Assembly: GCA_015067615.1 (NCBI GenBank)
Contig: SVMD01000004.1
Location: forward strand, 93,908-157,907
Reading direction: 5' to 3'
DNA: 64,000 bases
Origin: Oscillospiraceae bacterium
GTDB lineage: Bacteria > Bacillota > Clostridia > Oscillospirales > Oscillospiraceae
In this document: positions 47,128 to 55,726 of the stretch, piece after piece
Position numbering within the stretch: the first letter of the stretch is position 1
Layout: each line of letters begins with the position of its first letter
Notes under the pieces: generated by a model
The model's input: the letters and a program-made list of their open reading frames with translations, nothing else
The model's database searches: none
What the model was told of the DNA's origin: nothing
Program-made: the position numbers and the translations under genes

Positions 47128-47884
47128 GCGGGGTAACATGGTGGTGCGGATCCACCAGGCGGTTTCCTTCCATGCTTTCATGACCCGGATCCCCAGGACG
47201 GAGGCGGTATTCTGGCCCGGCTGCGCCCTGATGACGCTGGACCCGGCAATTCTGAACAGAACTCTGGAAGTGCTGAAACGGGCTGAGCCGGGGATCCAAA
47301 TGGCTGCGGCCTGCTGCGGCAATCCCACAGCCAGCCTGTTCCCGGAAGCACTGAATCAGCGGAAGCAGAAGCTGCTGACGCTGCTTGAAAGCAAAGGTGT
47401 AAAGCGGATCTACACCGCCTGTCCCAACTGCACCTTGCAGCTGCGAAAGTTTGGTCTGGAGGTTATTCCCATCTGGCAGGTTTTGGCGGAATGCCTCACT
47501 GCTGACGATCTTTCAGCCCTCAGCGGCAGCTACGTCTGGCACGATCCCTGCCCCACCCGAAACGATCATTTACAGCAGGAAGCGGTACGGAAGATTCTTG
47601 CCCTTCGTGGCTGCGACTGCACCGAGCCCATCCACACCGGCTGCAAAACCCTCTGCTGCGGCAACCGGAAGATGCTTCACTGCACCAATCCGGAAGCCAG
47701 CCGGAAAATCCGGGAGAAGCGGCTGGCGGAATTTCCGGAGGACCGGACCATTGCCAGCTCCTGCGAGGGCTGCCTGTCCGCTTTCCGGGGCGCAGGCCGG
47801 GATACGGCCCACCTGCTGGAAATCCTCTTCGGAAAAAGCAAATCCCGGGGCTGGGGCAACCGGATCAAAAACACCTGGAAATAA
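47120..47884 (+). CDS. CCG-domain (heterodisulfide reductase B/GlpC-like) Fe-S/thiol-disulfide protein
   Basis: Cys motifs ACCGNP, CPNC, HDPCP, CCGNRK, SSCEGC; about 8-bp overlap with the upstream TVP38 gene. Confidence 0.78.
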   Translation: MSKRGNMVVRIHQAVSFHAFMTRIPRTEAVFWPGCALMTLDPAILNRTLEVLKRAEPGIQMAAACCGNPTASLFPEALNQRKQKLLTLLESKGVKRIYTACPNCTLQLRKFGLEVIPIWQVLAECLTADDLSALSGSYVWHDPCPTRNDHLQQEAVRKILALRGCDCTEPIHTGCKTLCCGNRKMLHCTNPEASRKIREKRLAEFPEDRTIASSCEGCLSAFRGAGRDTAHLLEILFGKSKSRGWGNRIKNTWK

Positions 47885-47917
47885 CAAAAACGGCACCAAA
47901 ATGGTGCCGTTTTTCGT
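47884..47917 (+). terminator. Terminator
   Basis: AAAAACGGCACCA-aaa-TGGTGCCGTTTTT. Confidence 0.85.
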
Positions 47918-47935
47918 ATTCTGAGCAGGTAAAAT

Positions 47936-48115
47936 ATCGTTTAGCGTCTTAAGGCCCCCTTGCCTAAAGGGGGCTGTCAGCGAAGCTGACTGGGGGATAT
48001 TGTGCCGCGTTAGCGGCACATCGCCCTTCGGGCGAGAATCCCTCCGCCCCTTCGGGGCACCTCCCTTTAGGCAAGGGAGGCTTTGGTGCGATGCTGACTT
48101 CTAAAGCTAAACGAT
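47936..48115. mobile_element. MITE-like palindromic repeat element A (about 180 bp)
   Basis: 10-bp perfect terminal inverted repeats ATCGTTTAGC…GCTAAACGAT; internal hairpins CCTTGCCTAAAGGG…CCCTTTAGGCAAGG, GTGCCGC-GTTA-GCGGCAC, CGCCCTTCGGGCG. Confidence 0.75.
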
Positions 48116-48134
48116 CATTTATCTCGCTACATGC

Positions 48135-48803
48135 TCACCGGATATCCCGGTATCTGCGGGCGATCTCCCGGATATCCACGCCGCTGCGGTAGAGGCAGCG
48201 GAGATAAAACATCTGCCACATGGTGATCAGGGGGCAGCGCTTTTCATAGCGCCGGCCGGAGGTGATGATGGTTCCGGGCAGCTGGCAGATGGGGATTCCC
48301 TTCATCCGCCGGGAAAACTCGTAGTCCTCCATAATGGGCAGGTCCGGGAAGCCGCCCTTTTCCCCGAACAGCGATTTGGTGACCCAGATGCCCTGATCGC
48401 CGAAGGCAATGCCTTTTCTGGCCCGGCGGTTGGACAGATAGGTGTTGCAGCCCATGAAAGGCCCCTGATAGTCGAAGCCGATATGAAAGCATCCCCACCG
48501 GGCACCGGTTTCCACAGCGGCGGAAATCTGGCAGTGGGCCTCCACAGGGATCCGACTGTCGCAGTGGACAAACCACAGCACATCGGCGGAAGCCTGTTTC
48601 GCGGCAAAATTCATCTGATTGGCCCGGCCTTTGGGACACTTCAAAACCGGGTAGCGGCTGCCGATTTTGGCAAGGGTGTCGTCGGTGCTGCCGCCGTCGG
48701 CAAAGAGGATCTCCCAGTCCCCGGGCAGGGCATCCAGCTGACGCAGCATCGCTTCGATGGTGCTGCTCTCATTATAAATAGGGATGATCAGGGAAATCTT
48801 CAT
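48135..48803 (-). CDS. Family-2 glycosyltransferase, TIGR04283-like (rSAM/selenodomain-associated transferase 2)
   Basis: ISLIIPIYNESSTIEAML…ILFADGGSTDDT…GRANQMNFAAK…GDQGIWVTKSLFGEKGGFPDLPIMEDYEFSRRMK…TSGRRYEKR. Confidence 0.82.
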   Translation of the reverse strand: MKISLIIPIYNESSTIEAMLRQLDALPGDWEILFADGGSTDDTLAKIGSRYPVLKCPKGRANQMNFAAKQASADVLWFVHCDSRIPVEAHCQISAAVETGARWGCFHIGFDYQGPFMGCNTYLSNRRARKGIAFGDQGIWVTKSLFGEKGGFPDLPIMEDYEFSRRMKGIPICQLPGTIITSGRRYEKRCPLITMWQMFYLRCLYRSGVDIREIARRYRDIR

Positions 48804-49798
48804 GCCAGGAAGTCCTTTCTGACGTAGTTTTCCAGGATATTCTCCAGGAAGGCGGGCTCTAAGTAGGCCTTCAGCTTATGAAAGGTGTCGGAGTTGGTCA
48901 GCTGCCGTCCCGGCTGGCAGTACTCCCGATAGGCCATAGCGCACCAGGTGACGCCCCGGAGGCAGGTGACCGTGAAGTACAGGGGCAGCCGTGCAGGCAG
49001 CGTGGAGCAATCCATCCGATCCCCCACAGCAGCCACATAGTCCGCCGCAAACTGCTTCACCTGCTCCGGCGTTAAGATCACGTCGGTTTTCCAGAAGGTG
49101 GTGGTGGGGGCCAGGAAATGGCCCAGGTCCTGGGCAGGCTCTGAAATCAGGGGCTTCTCCCAGTCCACCAGGTAGCTCTGTCCGCCCTCGTTGATCAGAA
49201 AATTGCCGGAATTCAGCTCCGTGTTCACCATGCAGGCCGGGGCATCGGAGGGCTCTGACAGAGGCAGCTTTCCGATTTCCGCCACCAGGGTTTTCAGCAG
49301 GGAAATAACCTGGGGATCGGCAGCCTCCCAGTCATAGTAGTGCTGCACCATTTCCAGGCACTCCTGATAGATGGCCAGGGCCGGAGCCTCCGGGCGGACA
49401 AGGCGGGAGGAAGCCGGAATGGGCGTACTGTGGATATCCGCCAGAATCTGGGCGGCGATGGACATATCCGTTTCGTAGCGCAGGGCACGGCCGGGAAGGT
49501 ATTCCATCACCAGCATACCCTGCTCCGGGAAACAGACAATAGGCTTCGGGGTCCTTCCGCTGACGGCCAGGCCCTCCAGCGCGGAAAATTCGTAGCTGAT
49601 CTGATCCTCCAGATGCATCTGGCTGCCGGTATTGATCCGCAGCACCAGCTTTTTACTGGAAATCGGATGGGTGAATACGTAATTTAAATTGTATTCCCCC
49701 TGGCCCAGGACGGAAAAATCCAGCGTGGTTCCCTCCGGAATGCCAAGAGGAGCCAGAAAGGCTTCGCTGTTCAGAAAGGGCAGATATTGGGTGATCAC
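48800..49798 (-). CDS. APH/choline-kinase-like phosphotransferase
   Basis: LGQGEYNLNYVFTHPISSKKLVLRINTGSQMHL, LVMEYLPGRALRYE, CMVNTELNSGNFLINEGGQSYLVDWEKPLISEPAQDLGHFL. Confidence 0.82.
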   Translation of the reverse strand: MITQYLPFLNSEAFLAPLGIPEGTTLDFSVLGQGEYNLNYVFTHPISSKKLVLRINTGSQMHLEDQISYEFSALEGLAVSGRTPKPIVCFPEQGMLVMEYLPGRALRYETDMSIAAQILADIHSTPIPASSRLVRPEAPALAIYQECLEMVQHYYDWEAADPQVISLLKTLVAEIGKLPLSEPSDAPACMVNTELNSGNFLINEGGQSYLVDWEKPLISEPAQDLGHFLAPTTTFWKTDVILTPEQVKQFAADYVAAVGDRMDCSTLPARLPLYFTVTCLRGVTWCAMAYREYCQPGRQLTNSDTFHKLKAYLEPAFLENILENYVRKDFLA

Positions 49799-50448
49799 AG
49801 GGCTGTTCCCTCCTCTTTAAATTCCGCCAGGCACCGGGCGGTGGCAGTGTCCTGCGCCGGGCGCAGGTTTTTCAGGTCCTCCGGCGTATCCACATCGGCA
49901 CAGGGCAACGCCGGAGCAACGGTCAATCCGGCAGCCCGGATGGCCGCCAGCGTATTTTCGTACACGGTAGCGCCGCCGTAATTGGTCACGTGAAAAGGCG
50001 CTTCATGGGCCTGCTTCATGCCGATGAGGTAATAGCCCCCATCCGGGGTGGCACCGATGGCGATATCCGCATCCGCCAGGGCCTCAAAGCCCCTTTCCAG
50101 ATGGGCAGCGCGCATTTGGGGCAGGTCCGTGCCGGTGAGTACCACCCGGTCATAGCCCAGGGCCAGCACTTTGGCAATGGCATTGTACATTTTTTCTCCC
50201 AGGTCCGCCCCCTCCTGGGGGAAGTACCCTGCGGCATAGGGAAATACCGCCGCCAGATTCACCCATTCCGGGTCCGGGGTGTAGGCCACGAACAGGTCCG
50301 CATCCACCGAAGGGTAGATCTTTGCCAGGTCCCGCAGGAAGGCCCAGTGAAGCCGGGCGCACTGCTCCGGTGTCAAAAGTCCCAGCAGCCGGGTCTTGGT
50401 CAAGCCGGGCCTGGGCACCCGGGTAAAGCAGATGACAGCCTGTTTCAT
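49795..50448 (-). CDS. TIGR04282-like / DUF2064 transferase (rSAM/selenodomain-associated transferase 1)
   Basis: AVICFTRVPRPGLTKTRLLGLLTPEQCARLHWAFLRD, VLTGTDLPQM, DADIAIGATPDGGYYLIGM, CADVDTPEDL; start at 50448. Confidence 0.85.
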   Translation of the reverse strand: MKQAVICFTRVPRPGLTKTRLLGLLTPEQCARLHWAFLRDLAKIYPSVDADLFVAYTPDPEWVNLAAVFPYAAGYFPQEGADLGEKMYNAIAKVLALGYDRVVLTGTDLPQMRAAHLERGFEALADADIAIGATPDGGYYLIGMKQAHEAPFHVTNYGGATVYENTLAAIRAAGLTVAPALPCADVDTPEDLKNLRPAQDTATARCLAEFKEEGTAL

Positions 50449-51317
50449 GGCATTTCCTCCCGGCAGAACCGCTCCCAGCCACGATACATCTCTTCCCGGT
50501 ACCGAACCATGTCCGTTACCCGGGGCAGATTCAGCAGACTGGTGTCCGGCGCTTCCTCCGTCACTCCCAGCCATCCGCTGTGCATACCCTTTTCCGTCAC
50601 ATAGCAGTGGGCAAAATGGTCCTCAAACAGCTCCGGGTGCAGCAGATACACCGCCGCCACCACATCCCAGCAGTAGGAAATGGCATTGCCGTAGCGCTTT
50701 TTCTGGTCATCGAACCGGTAGCCGCATTTTTCGGCAATGTAGCTGCCGCCCATTTTCCGGATAAATTCCTCCTTGGGCAAATACGAAGGGCCCAGGGTGT
50801 TGTTGCCGGTGAGAATGGAGATGTTTTGTCCCCGATTCAGGACCCACGCAGCCGCCTTGGGATTGACGGAGAAATTCAGCTCGTCCAGATGTTTTCCATG
50901 GTACAGTACCGGCGCGGTGTAGCCGCCCATGAGGACGATCTCCCTGACCTTGGAGAACAGGGTGTTATCCAGCAGATACGCCCCATACAGGTTCGTCAGG
51001 GAGCCGATGGCTACCAGGGATATCTCACCGGGGTGGGCGTTGACGGTATCCGCGATAAACCGGGCCGCATCGCTGACCGGGTCCTCCCCCCGGTCGGCGC
51101 CGGGCAGCAGGGGGATATCGGTCCTGCGGATCTCTTCCAGAAACTGCTTCGTGGAGGCATATACCTCCCGGGCGCTGCCGTTGGCGAAGGTGCAGGTGAT
51201 GCCCAGCACTTTGCATCTGTCCGGGTTTCCCAGCAGATACAGCAGCGCCAGCACGTCATCCATGGGCTTGCCCGGCAGGCCAACGGTGCTGTCGCAGTCA
51301 AAAATGATATGTTTCAT
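50445..51317 (-). CDS. Inosine-uridine-preferring nucleoside hydrolase family protein
   Basis: IIFDCDSTVGLPGKPMDDVLALLYLLGNP, VLGITCTFANG, IVLMGGYTAPV, ELNFSVNPKAAAWVLN. Confidence 0.82.
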   Translation of the reverse strand: MKHIIFDCDSTVGLPGKPMDDVLALLYLLGNPDRCKVLGITCTFANGSAREVYASTKQFLEEIRRTDIPLLPGADRGEDPVSDAARFIADTVNAHPGEISLVAIGSLTNLYGAYLLDNTLFSKVREIVLMGGYTAPVLYHGKHLDELNFSVNPKAAAWVLNRGQNISILTGNNTLGPSYLPKEEFIRKMGGSYIAEKCGYRFDDQKKRYGNAISYCWDVVAAVYLLHPELFEDHFAHCYVTEKGMHSGWLGVTEEAPDTSLLNLPRVTDMVRYREEMYRGWERFCREEMP

Positions 51318-51444
51318 GGCGTTCTCCTTGGCAGATTTTCTTCATTATAGCCCAGGTTCCGGGGCAAGTCCAGTGCGCCCAATGATCGATAGTTTCCCGA
51401 ATTTTCACATATGATTCTGATTATAGATGGAAAACTCCCATGAA

Positions 51445-51473
51445 TTGACATTTTTCGGTCTGTTCGGTATGAT
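51445..51473 (+). promoter_or_regulatory. Sigma-A-type promoter of the YnjBCD-like operon
   Basis: TTGACA-17 bp-TATGAT upstream of GAAAGGAAGGAG and ATG 51507. Confidence 0.7.
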
Positions 51474-51506
51474 GGCAGAAGCTAACTGAAAGGAAGGAGA
51501 ACCCCT

Positions 51507-52727
51507 ATGAAAAGAATGATCGCGTTTGTGCTTGCCTGTCTGATGGTGCTGCCCCTCTTTGGCTGCGGCAGCAAAGCCGAAGAAATCGACCTGACTAACG
51601 CCTCCTGGGAGGAAATCCTGGATACCGCCAGGGGTACCACCGTCATCTTCTACGGCTGGGGCGGCGACGAGAACCGCAACAACTGGCTGAACACCACCGT
51701 GGCCCAATACGTTAAGGAAAACTATGACATTACCCTGGAAGTGGTGGGCATGAATATTGACGATATCCTGGCCAAGCTCTCCGGCGAGAAGCAGGCCTGT
51801 GCCAGCAGCGGCAGTATCGACATGATCTGGATCAACGGCGAGAATTTCTACTCCGCCAAGGAAAACGGCCTGCTCTGGGGCCCCTTTACGGACAAGCTTC
51901 CCAACATGGCCGCCTACATCGATCTGGAGGATCCGGAAACCCTGAACGATTTCTGTATGCCCATCGAAGGCTTCGAGGCTCCCTATGCCAAGGCCCAGAT
52001 GGTCATGTACGCCGACACCGCTGTGACTCCCGACCTGCCCGGCTCCTCGGAAGAGCTGATGGCATTCTGCCAGGCCAACCCCGGCAAGGTCACCTACCCC
52101 GCCCTGCCCGATTTCACCGGCAGCGCCTTCGTGCGCAACATCATTTACGAAATCTGCGGCTGGGAGCAGTTCCAGACCATGGCTGCGGACTACGACACCG
52201 TCAAGGCTGCCATTGAGCCCGCGCTGGAATACCTGCGGCAGCTGAACCCCTACCTGTGGAACGAGGGCAAAACCTTTCCCGATTCCTCCACCACCCTGGA
52301 TGCCATGTTCTCCGACGGTGAGCTGGTGATGAACATGAGCTACAGCCCCTTCACCGTGGCCAGCGGCATCGCCGACGGCATCTACACCGAAACCACCCAG
52401 ACCTTTGTCTTTGATAATGGCACCATCGGCAATACCAACTACATGGCCATCGCCTACAATTCCCCCAACAAGGCCGGTGCCATGGTGGTGATCAATGCCA
52501 TCATTTCCGGCCAGATCCAGCTGACCCAGTACGCCCAGCTCCGGGAGCTGCCCGTTGTGGCAACCGGCAAGCTCAGCGCGGAGGAGCTGGCAGCCTTTGA
52601 GTCCGTGGACCTGGGCAAGGGCATTCTGTCCCAGGCGGAGCTCTTGAGCCACCGGCTGCCGGAAATGCCCGCCAGCCTGGTGCCCATTATTGAGCAGATC
52701 TGGCTGAACGAAGTGGTGGGTAAATAA
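51507..52727 (+). CDS. YnjB-like ABC transporter substrate-binding lipoprotein
   Basis: Lipobox LPLFGCGSK; WEEILDTARGTTVIFYGWGGDENRNNWLN, SIDMIWINGENFYSAKENGLLWGPF, VPTEG-like MPIEGFEAPYAKAQMVMYAD. Confidence 0.8.
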   Translation: MKRMIAFVLACLMVLPLFGCGSKAEEIDLTNASWEEILDTARGTTVIFYGWGGDENRNNWLNTTVAQYVKENYDITLEVVGMNIDDILAKLSGEKQACASSGSIDMIWINGENFYSAKENGLLWGPFTDKLPNMAAYIDLEDPETLNDFCMPIEGFEAPYAKAQMVMYADTAVTPDLPGSSEELMAFCQANPGKVTYPALPDFTGSAFVRNIIYEICGWEQFQTMAADYDTVKAAIEPALEYLRQLNPYLWNEGKTFPDSSTTLDAMFSDGELVMNMSYSPFTVASGIADGIYTETTQTFVFDNGTIGNTNYMAIAYNSPNKAGAMVVINAIISGQIQLTQYAQLRELPVVATGKLSAEELAAFESVDLGKGILSQAELLSHRLPEMPASLVPIIEQIWLNEVVGK

Positions 52728-52737
52728 GAACCACAGG

Positions 52738-52764
52738 CGGCACGGCAGAGGCCGTGCCGCTTTC
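52738..52764 (+). terminator. Hairpin terminator downstream of the ynjB-like gene
   Basis: GCGGCACGGC-agag-GCCGTGCCGC followed by TTTCGT. Confidence 0.6.
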
Positions 52765-52781
52765 GTCTGTTGGCAATGGAA

Positions 52782-52942
52782 ATTATCCCAAAGGCTCCCC
52801 TTGAGGGGAGCTGGCACGGCGTAGCCGTGACTGAGGGGTGAAAGGTTAGCGTTATCAAGGGTTTGGGGATTTCACCCCTCCGGCCCTACGGGCCACCTCC
52901 CCGAAGGGGAGGGCATCGCGGCTTACGCCGCTAAACGATAAT
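52782..52942. mobile_element. MITE-like palindromic repeat element B (about 160 bp), inside the YnjBCD-like operon
   Basis: Ends ATTATC…GATAAT; same GCTAAACGAT right terminus as element A (52930-52939); internal GGCTCCCCTTGAGGGGAGC, CACGGCGTAGCCGTG, CTCCCCGAAGGGGAG. Confidence 0.72.
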
Positions 52943-52975
52943 ATACCGCACACCCCTATCAGAAAGGAGGCTATT

Positions 52976-53845
52976 ATGCGAAAACAGAGAACGGTTTTTC
53001 TGCTGTTGCTGCCGTTTCTTGCCGTCACAGCGCTGGTCCTTGTTTCGGTCTGGAATGTGCTGGTCCAGAGCTTCGGCTATATTCCTGCCTTTGGTCTGAC
53101 ACAGCCTACGCTGTCGTACTACAAGGCGGTGTTCACCAATCCGGATTTTCTCAGTGCCCTGAGGGTCAGCCTGAAAATCGCCCTGTGGTCAGCGGCGCTG
53201 GCCTGCATTCTGGGCGTTGCCCTTTCCATGGCCCTGATCCGGCTGAAGAAAACCAGGGGCAGAGCGGTCTATCTGGTGCGCTTCCCCATTCTGATCCCCC
53301 ACGCAGTGGTGGCTGTGTTCATGATCCAGCTTTTCAGCCAGACCGGTCTCCTTGCCCGGGCGGGCTATGCCCTGGGCCTGGTTGAGGACTATACCCGGTT
53401 CCCCCAGCTGCTCTATACCCCCGGCTACGGCGGTACCATCGCCGCCTACCTGTGGAAGGAGATCCCCTTCGTAGCCTATTTTGTCCTGGCCTTTATGGGC
53501 TCCATTTCCGACAGTCTGGGCCAGGCTGCGGAAAACTTAGGGGCTTCCTCTGCCCGGAGCTTCTGGGAGGTGACGCTGCCGCTGAGCATCCCGGTGATCG
53601 CCCGGGCCTTTCTGATCATCTTTATCTTCGCCTTCGGCGGCTATGAGCTGCCGCTGCTTCTGGGTGCTACAATGCCCAAGGCCCTGCCGGTTCAGGCCTA
53701 CCTTGCCTACATGAACCCGGACCTGCGGCAGCGGCCCCTGGCCATGGCTATGAACGGCGTGATTCTGCTGCTGAGCATCCTGATGTCCGCCGCCTATTGG
53801 TATCTGGTCCGCCGGGCCAGCCGGAGAATGGAGGGTAGTGCATGA
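52976..53845 (+). CDS. ABC transporter permease (YnjC N-half/PotB-like)
   Basis: Multi-TM; AAENLGASSARSFWEVTLPLSIPVIARAFLIIFIFAFGGYELPLLLG. Confidence 0.82.
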   Translation: MRKQRTVFLLLLPFLAVTALVLVSVWNVLVQSFGYIPAFGLTQPTLSYYKAVFTNPDFLSALRVSLKIALWSAALACILGVALSMALIRLKKTRGRAVYLVRFPILIPHAVVAVFMIQLFSQTGLLARAGYALGLVEDYTRFPQLLYTPGYGGTIAAYLWKEIPFVAYFVLAFMGSISDSLGQAAENLGASSARSFWEVTLPLSIPVIARAFLIIFIFAFGGYELPLLLGATMPKALPVQAYLAYMNPDLRQRPLAMAMNGVILLLSILMSAAYWYLVRRASRRMEGSA

Positions 53846-54639
53846 GAAAATTCCGGTTCTGGAAGCTGTTTCTGGCTGTGACGGCTTTCTGCATTCTCCT
53901 GCCCGCCGCCCAGCTGCTGCTTTGGAGCATCGCGGAGCGGTGGCCCTGGCCGGGGCTGCTGCCGGAAAGCTGCAGCCTGCGCACCGTGAAGGAGCTGCTC
54001 TTCGGCTCGGCGAAGCTGCCTCAGCTGCTGCTGAGCAGCATCACCCTGGGACTGACCGTGGCTGCCCTGGGAACTCTGGCGGGCATCCTCACCGCAAGAG
54101 CCACGGAATTGTACGATTTCCCCGGCAAGGGCCTTGTGACCTTCGGTGCCTTTCTGCCCCTGCTGGTACCGGGCACGGTTTTTGCCATGGGTATTCAGAT
54201 CACCCTGATCCGGCTGGGGCTTTCCGACACCCTGGCCGGTGTGGTGATCGTCCACCTCATTGCCGCGGTGCCCTACTGCATCACCATCATGACCGACGTG
54301 ACCCGGGCCGTGGGAAACAAGCTGGAGCAGCAGGCCATGGTACTGGGGGCCAGCCCCCTTCGGGCCTTTTTTCAGGGCAGCTTCCCTCAGCTGCTGCCGG
54401 GGATCCTGTCCTCCATGAGCATGGGCTTTGTGCTGTCCTACAGCCAGTATTTTACCACCCTGATGGCCGGTGGCGGCCGGGTAAAGACCCTGGCACTGGT
54501 GCTGATTCCCTACATCCAGAGCGGCGACCGAGCCCTGGCCAGCGTATACAGCGTGACCTTCGCGGGCTCCGCGCTGCTGGTATTTTTCCTCTTTGAAGGG
54601 CTGATCCATTTCATCGAAAAGCGAGGTGACGGGGCATGA
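53842..54639 (+). CDS. ABC transporter permease (YnjC C-half/PotC-like)
   Basis: Multi-TM; EQQAMVLGASPLRAFFQGSFPQLLPGILSSMSMGFVLSYSQYFTTLMAGGG; 4-bp overlaps on both sides. Confidence 0.82.
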   Translation: MRKFRFWKLFLAVTAFCILLPAAQLLLWSIAERWPWPGLLPESCSLRTVKELLFGSAKLPQLLLSSITLGLTVAALGTLAGILTARATELYDFPGKGLVTFGAFLPLLVPGTVFAMGIQITLIRLGLSDTLAGVVIVHLIAAVPYCITIMTDVTRAVGNKLEQQAMVLGASPLRAFFQGSFPQLLPGILSSMSMGFVLSYSQYFTTLMAGGGRVKTLALVLIPYIQSGDRALASVYSVTFAGSALLVFFLFEGLIHFIEKRGDGA

Positions 54640-55691
54640 AGCTGAAAATTGAAAATCTCACCGCCGGGTATGACACCGGCGTTGTGCTGGAAAATCTCTC
54701 ATTGAGCCTTGCGGCCGGGGAATTTCTCTCCTTGTTGGGTCCCTCCGGCTGCGGCAAGTCCACACTGATGAAAACCATCGCCGGAATCCTCCCGGCCCAG
54801 TCCGGCCGGATCACGCTGGATGGGGTGGATATCACCCACCTACCCATCCATAAGCGGGGCACCGTTGTGGTTTTTCAGGATATGCGGCTGTTTCCCCATC
54901 TGAGTGTGGCGGAAAATGTGGCCTTTCCCCTGAAAATGCAGGGCGTTCCCAAAACCGAACGGCTGCGGCAGGCGCAGGCGCTTCTGGAAAAGGTGCAGAT
55001 GTCCGGTTACGGCAGCCGCAAGCCCGCCGCCCTCTCCGGCGGACAGCAGCAACGGATCGCCCTGGCCCGGGCCCTGGCGGCCCAGCCGAAGCTGCTTCTG
55101 CTGGACGAACCCTTCTCGGCCCTGGATGAAAACCTCCGGGAAGATATGCGCAATCTGGTTCTGTCGCTGCAACAGGAGTTTGACATGACCGTGATTCTGG
55201 TGACCCACGACCGGGAGGAGGCCCTGAGCATGTCCCACCGGGTGGCCATGATGTTCGGCGGCCGCATCGTTCAGACCGATACGCCCCGGCAGGTTTACGG
55301 TGCCCCCGCCACCCGGCAGGTGGCCGATTACTTCGGCGGCTGCGTCTACCTTTCCGGGCAGGTCAGACAGGGCATTTTCTCAGCCTCTGGCATCTCCTGC
55401 GCCGCACAGGTTCCGGATGGGGACTACGACCTTATGCTGCGGCCTGAAGCCCTGGACACGGACTGCCCCGGGAACTACCGGCTGACCGTGGAAAGCGTCA
55501 GCTTCCGGGGCACCGATACCCTGGTGACCTTCCGGGCCCAGGACGGAACCCTCTGGAAAAAGCCGTATCCTGCCTGTATCACCCTCCAGCCGGGCGATGC
55601 GGTTCAGGCCGGAGTGTACCTTGCTGATCCGGTTCTGTTTGCGCAGACAAATTCCACGGAATCACCGCTCGACTATTCGGCGACTTTATGA
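54636..55691 (+). CDS. ABC transporter ATP-binding protein (YnjD/PotA-like) with C-terminal TOBE-like domain
   Basis: LLGPSGCGKSTLMKTIAG, ALSGGQQQRIALARALAAQPKLLLLDEPFSALD, VTHDREEALSMS. Confidence 0.88.
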   Translation: MKLKIENLTAGYDTGVVLENLSLSLAAGEFLSLLGPSGCGKSTLMKTIAGILPAQSGRITLDGVDITHLPIHKRGTVVVFQDMRLFPHLSVAENVAFPLKMQGVPKTERLRQAQALLEKVQMSGYGSRKPAALSGGQQQRIALARALAAQPKLLLLDEPFSALDENLREDMRNLVLSLQQEFDMTVILVTHDREEALSMSHRVAMMFGGRIVQTDTPRQVYGAPATRQVADYFGGCVYLSGQVRQGIFSASGISCAAQVPDGDYDLMLRPEALDTDCPGNYRLTVESVSFRGTDTLVTFRAQDGTLWKKPYPACITLQPGDAVQAGVYLADPVLFAQTNSTESPLDYSATL

Positions 55692-55726
55692 TATAATACG
55701 GAATATCTTTCGTTGGAGGCAAAGTC

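Noticed and set aside
47936-48115. CRISPR array or riboswitch in the palindromic intergenic DNA
   Set aside because: There are no regularly spaced repeats with unique spacers; the structure is nested hairpins with terminal inverted repeats, better explained as a MITE-like element.
48135-51317. A complete arsenosugar biosynthesis pathway
   Set aside because: The key ArsS radical-SAM and ArsM methyltransferase are not in the window; only associated transferase families are present, so the pathway claim is kept as a hypothesis.
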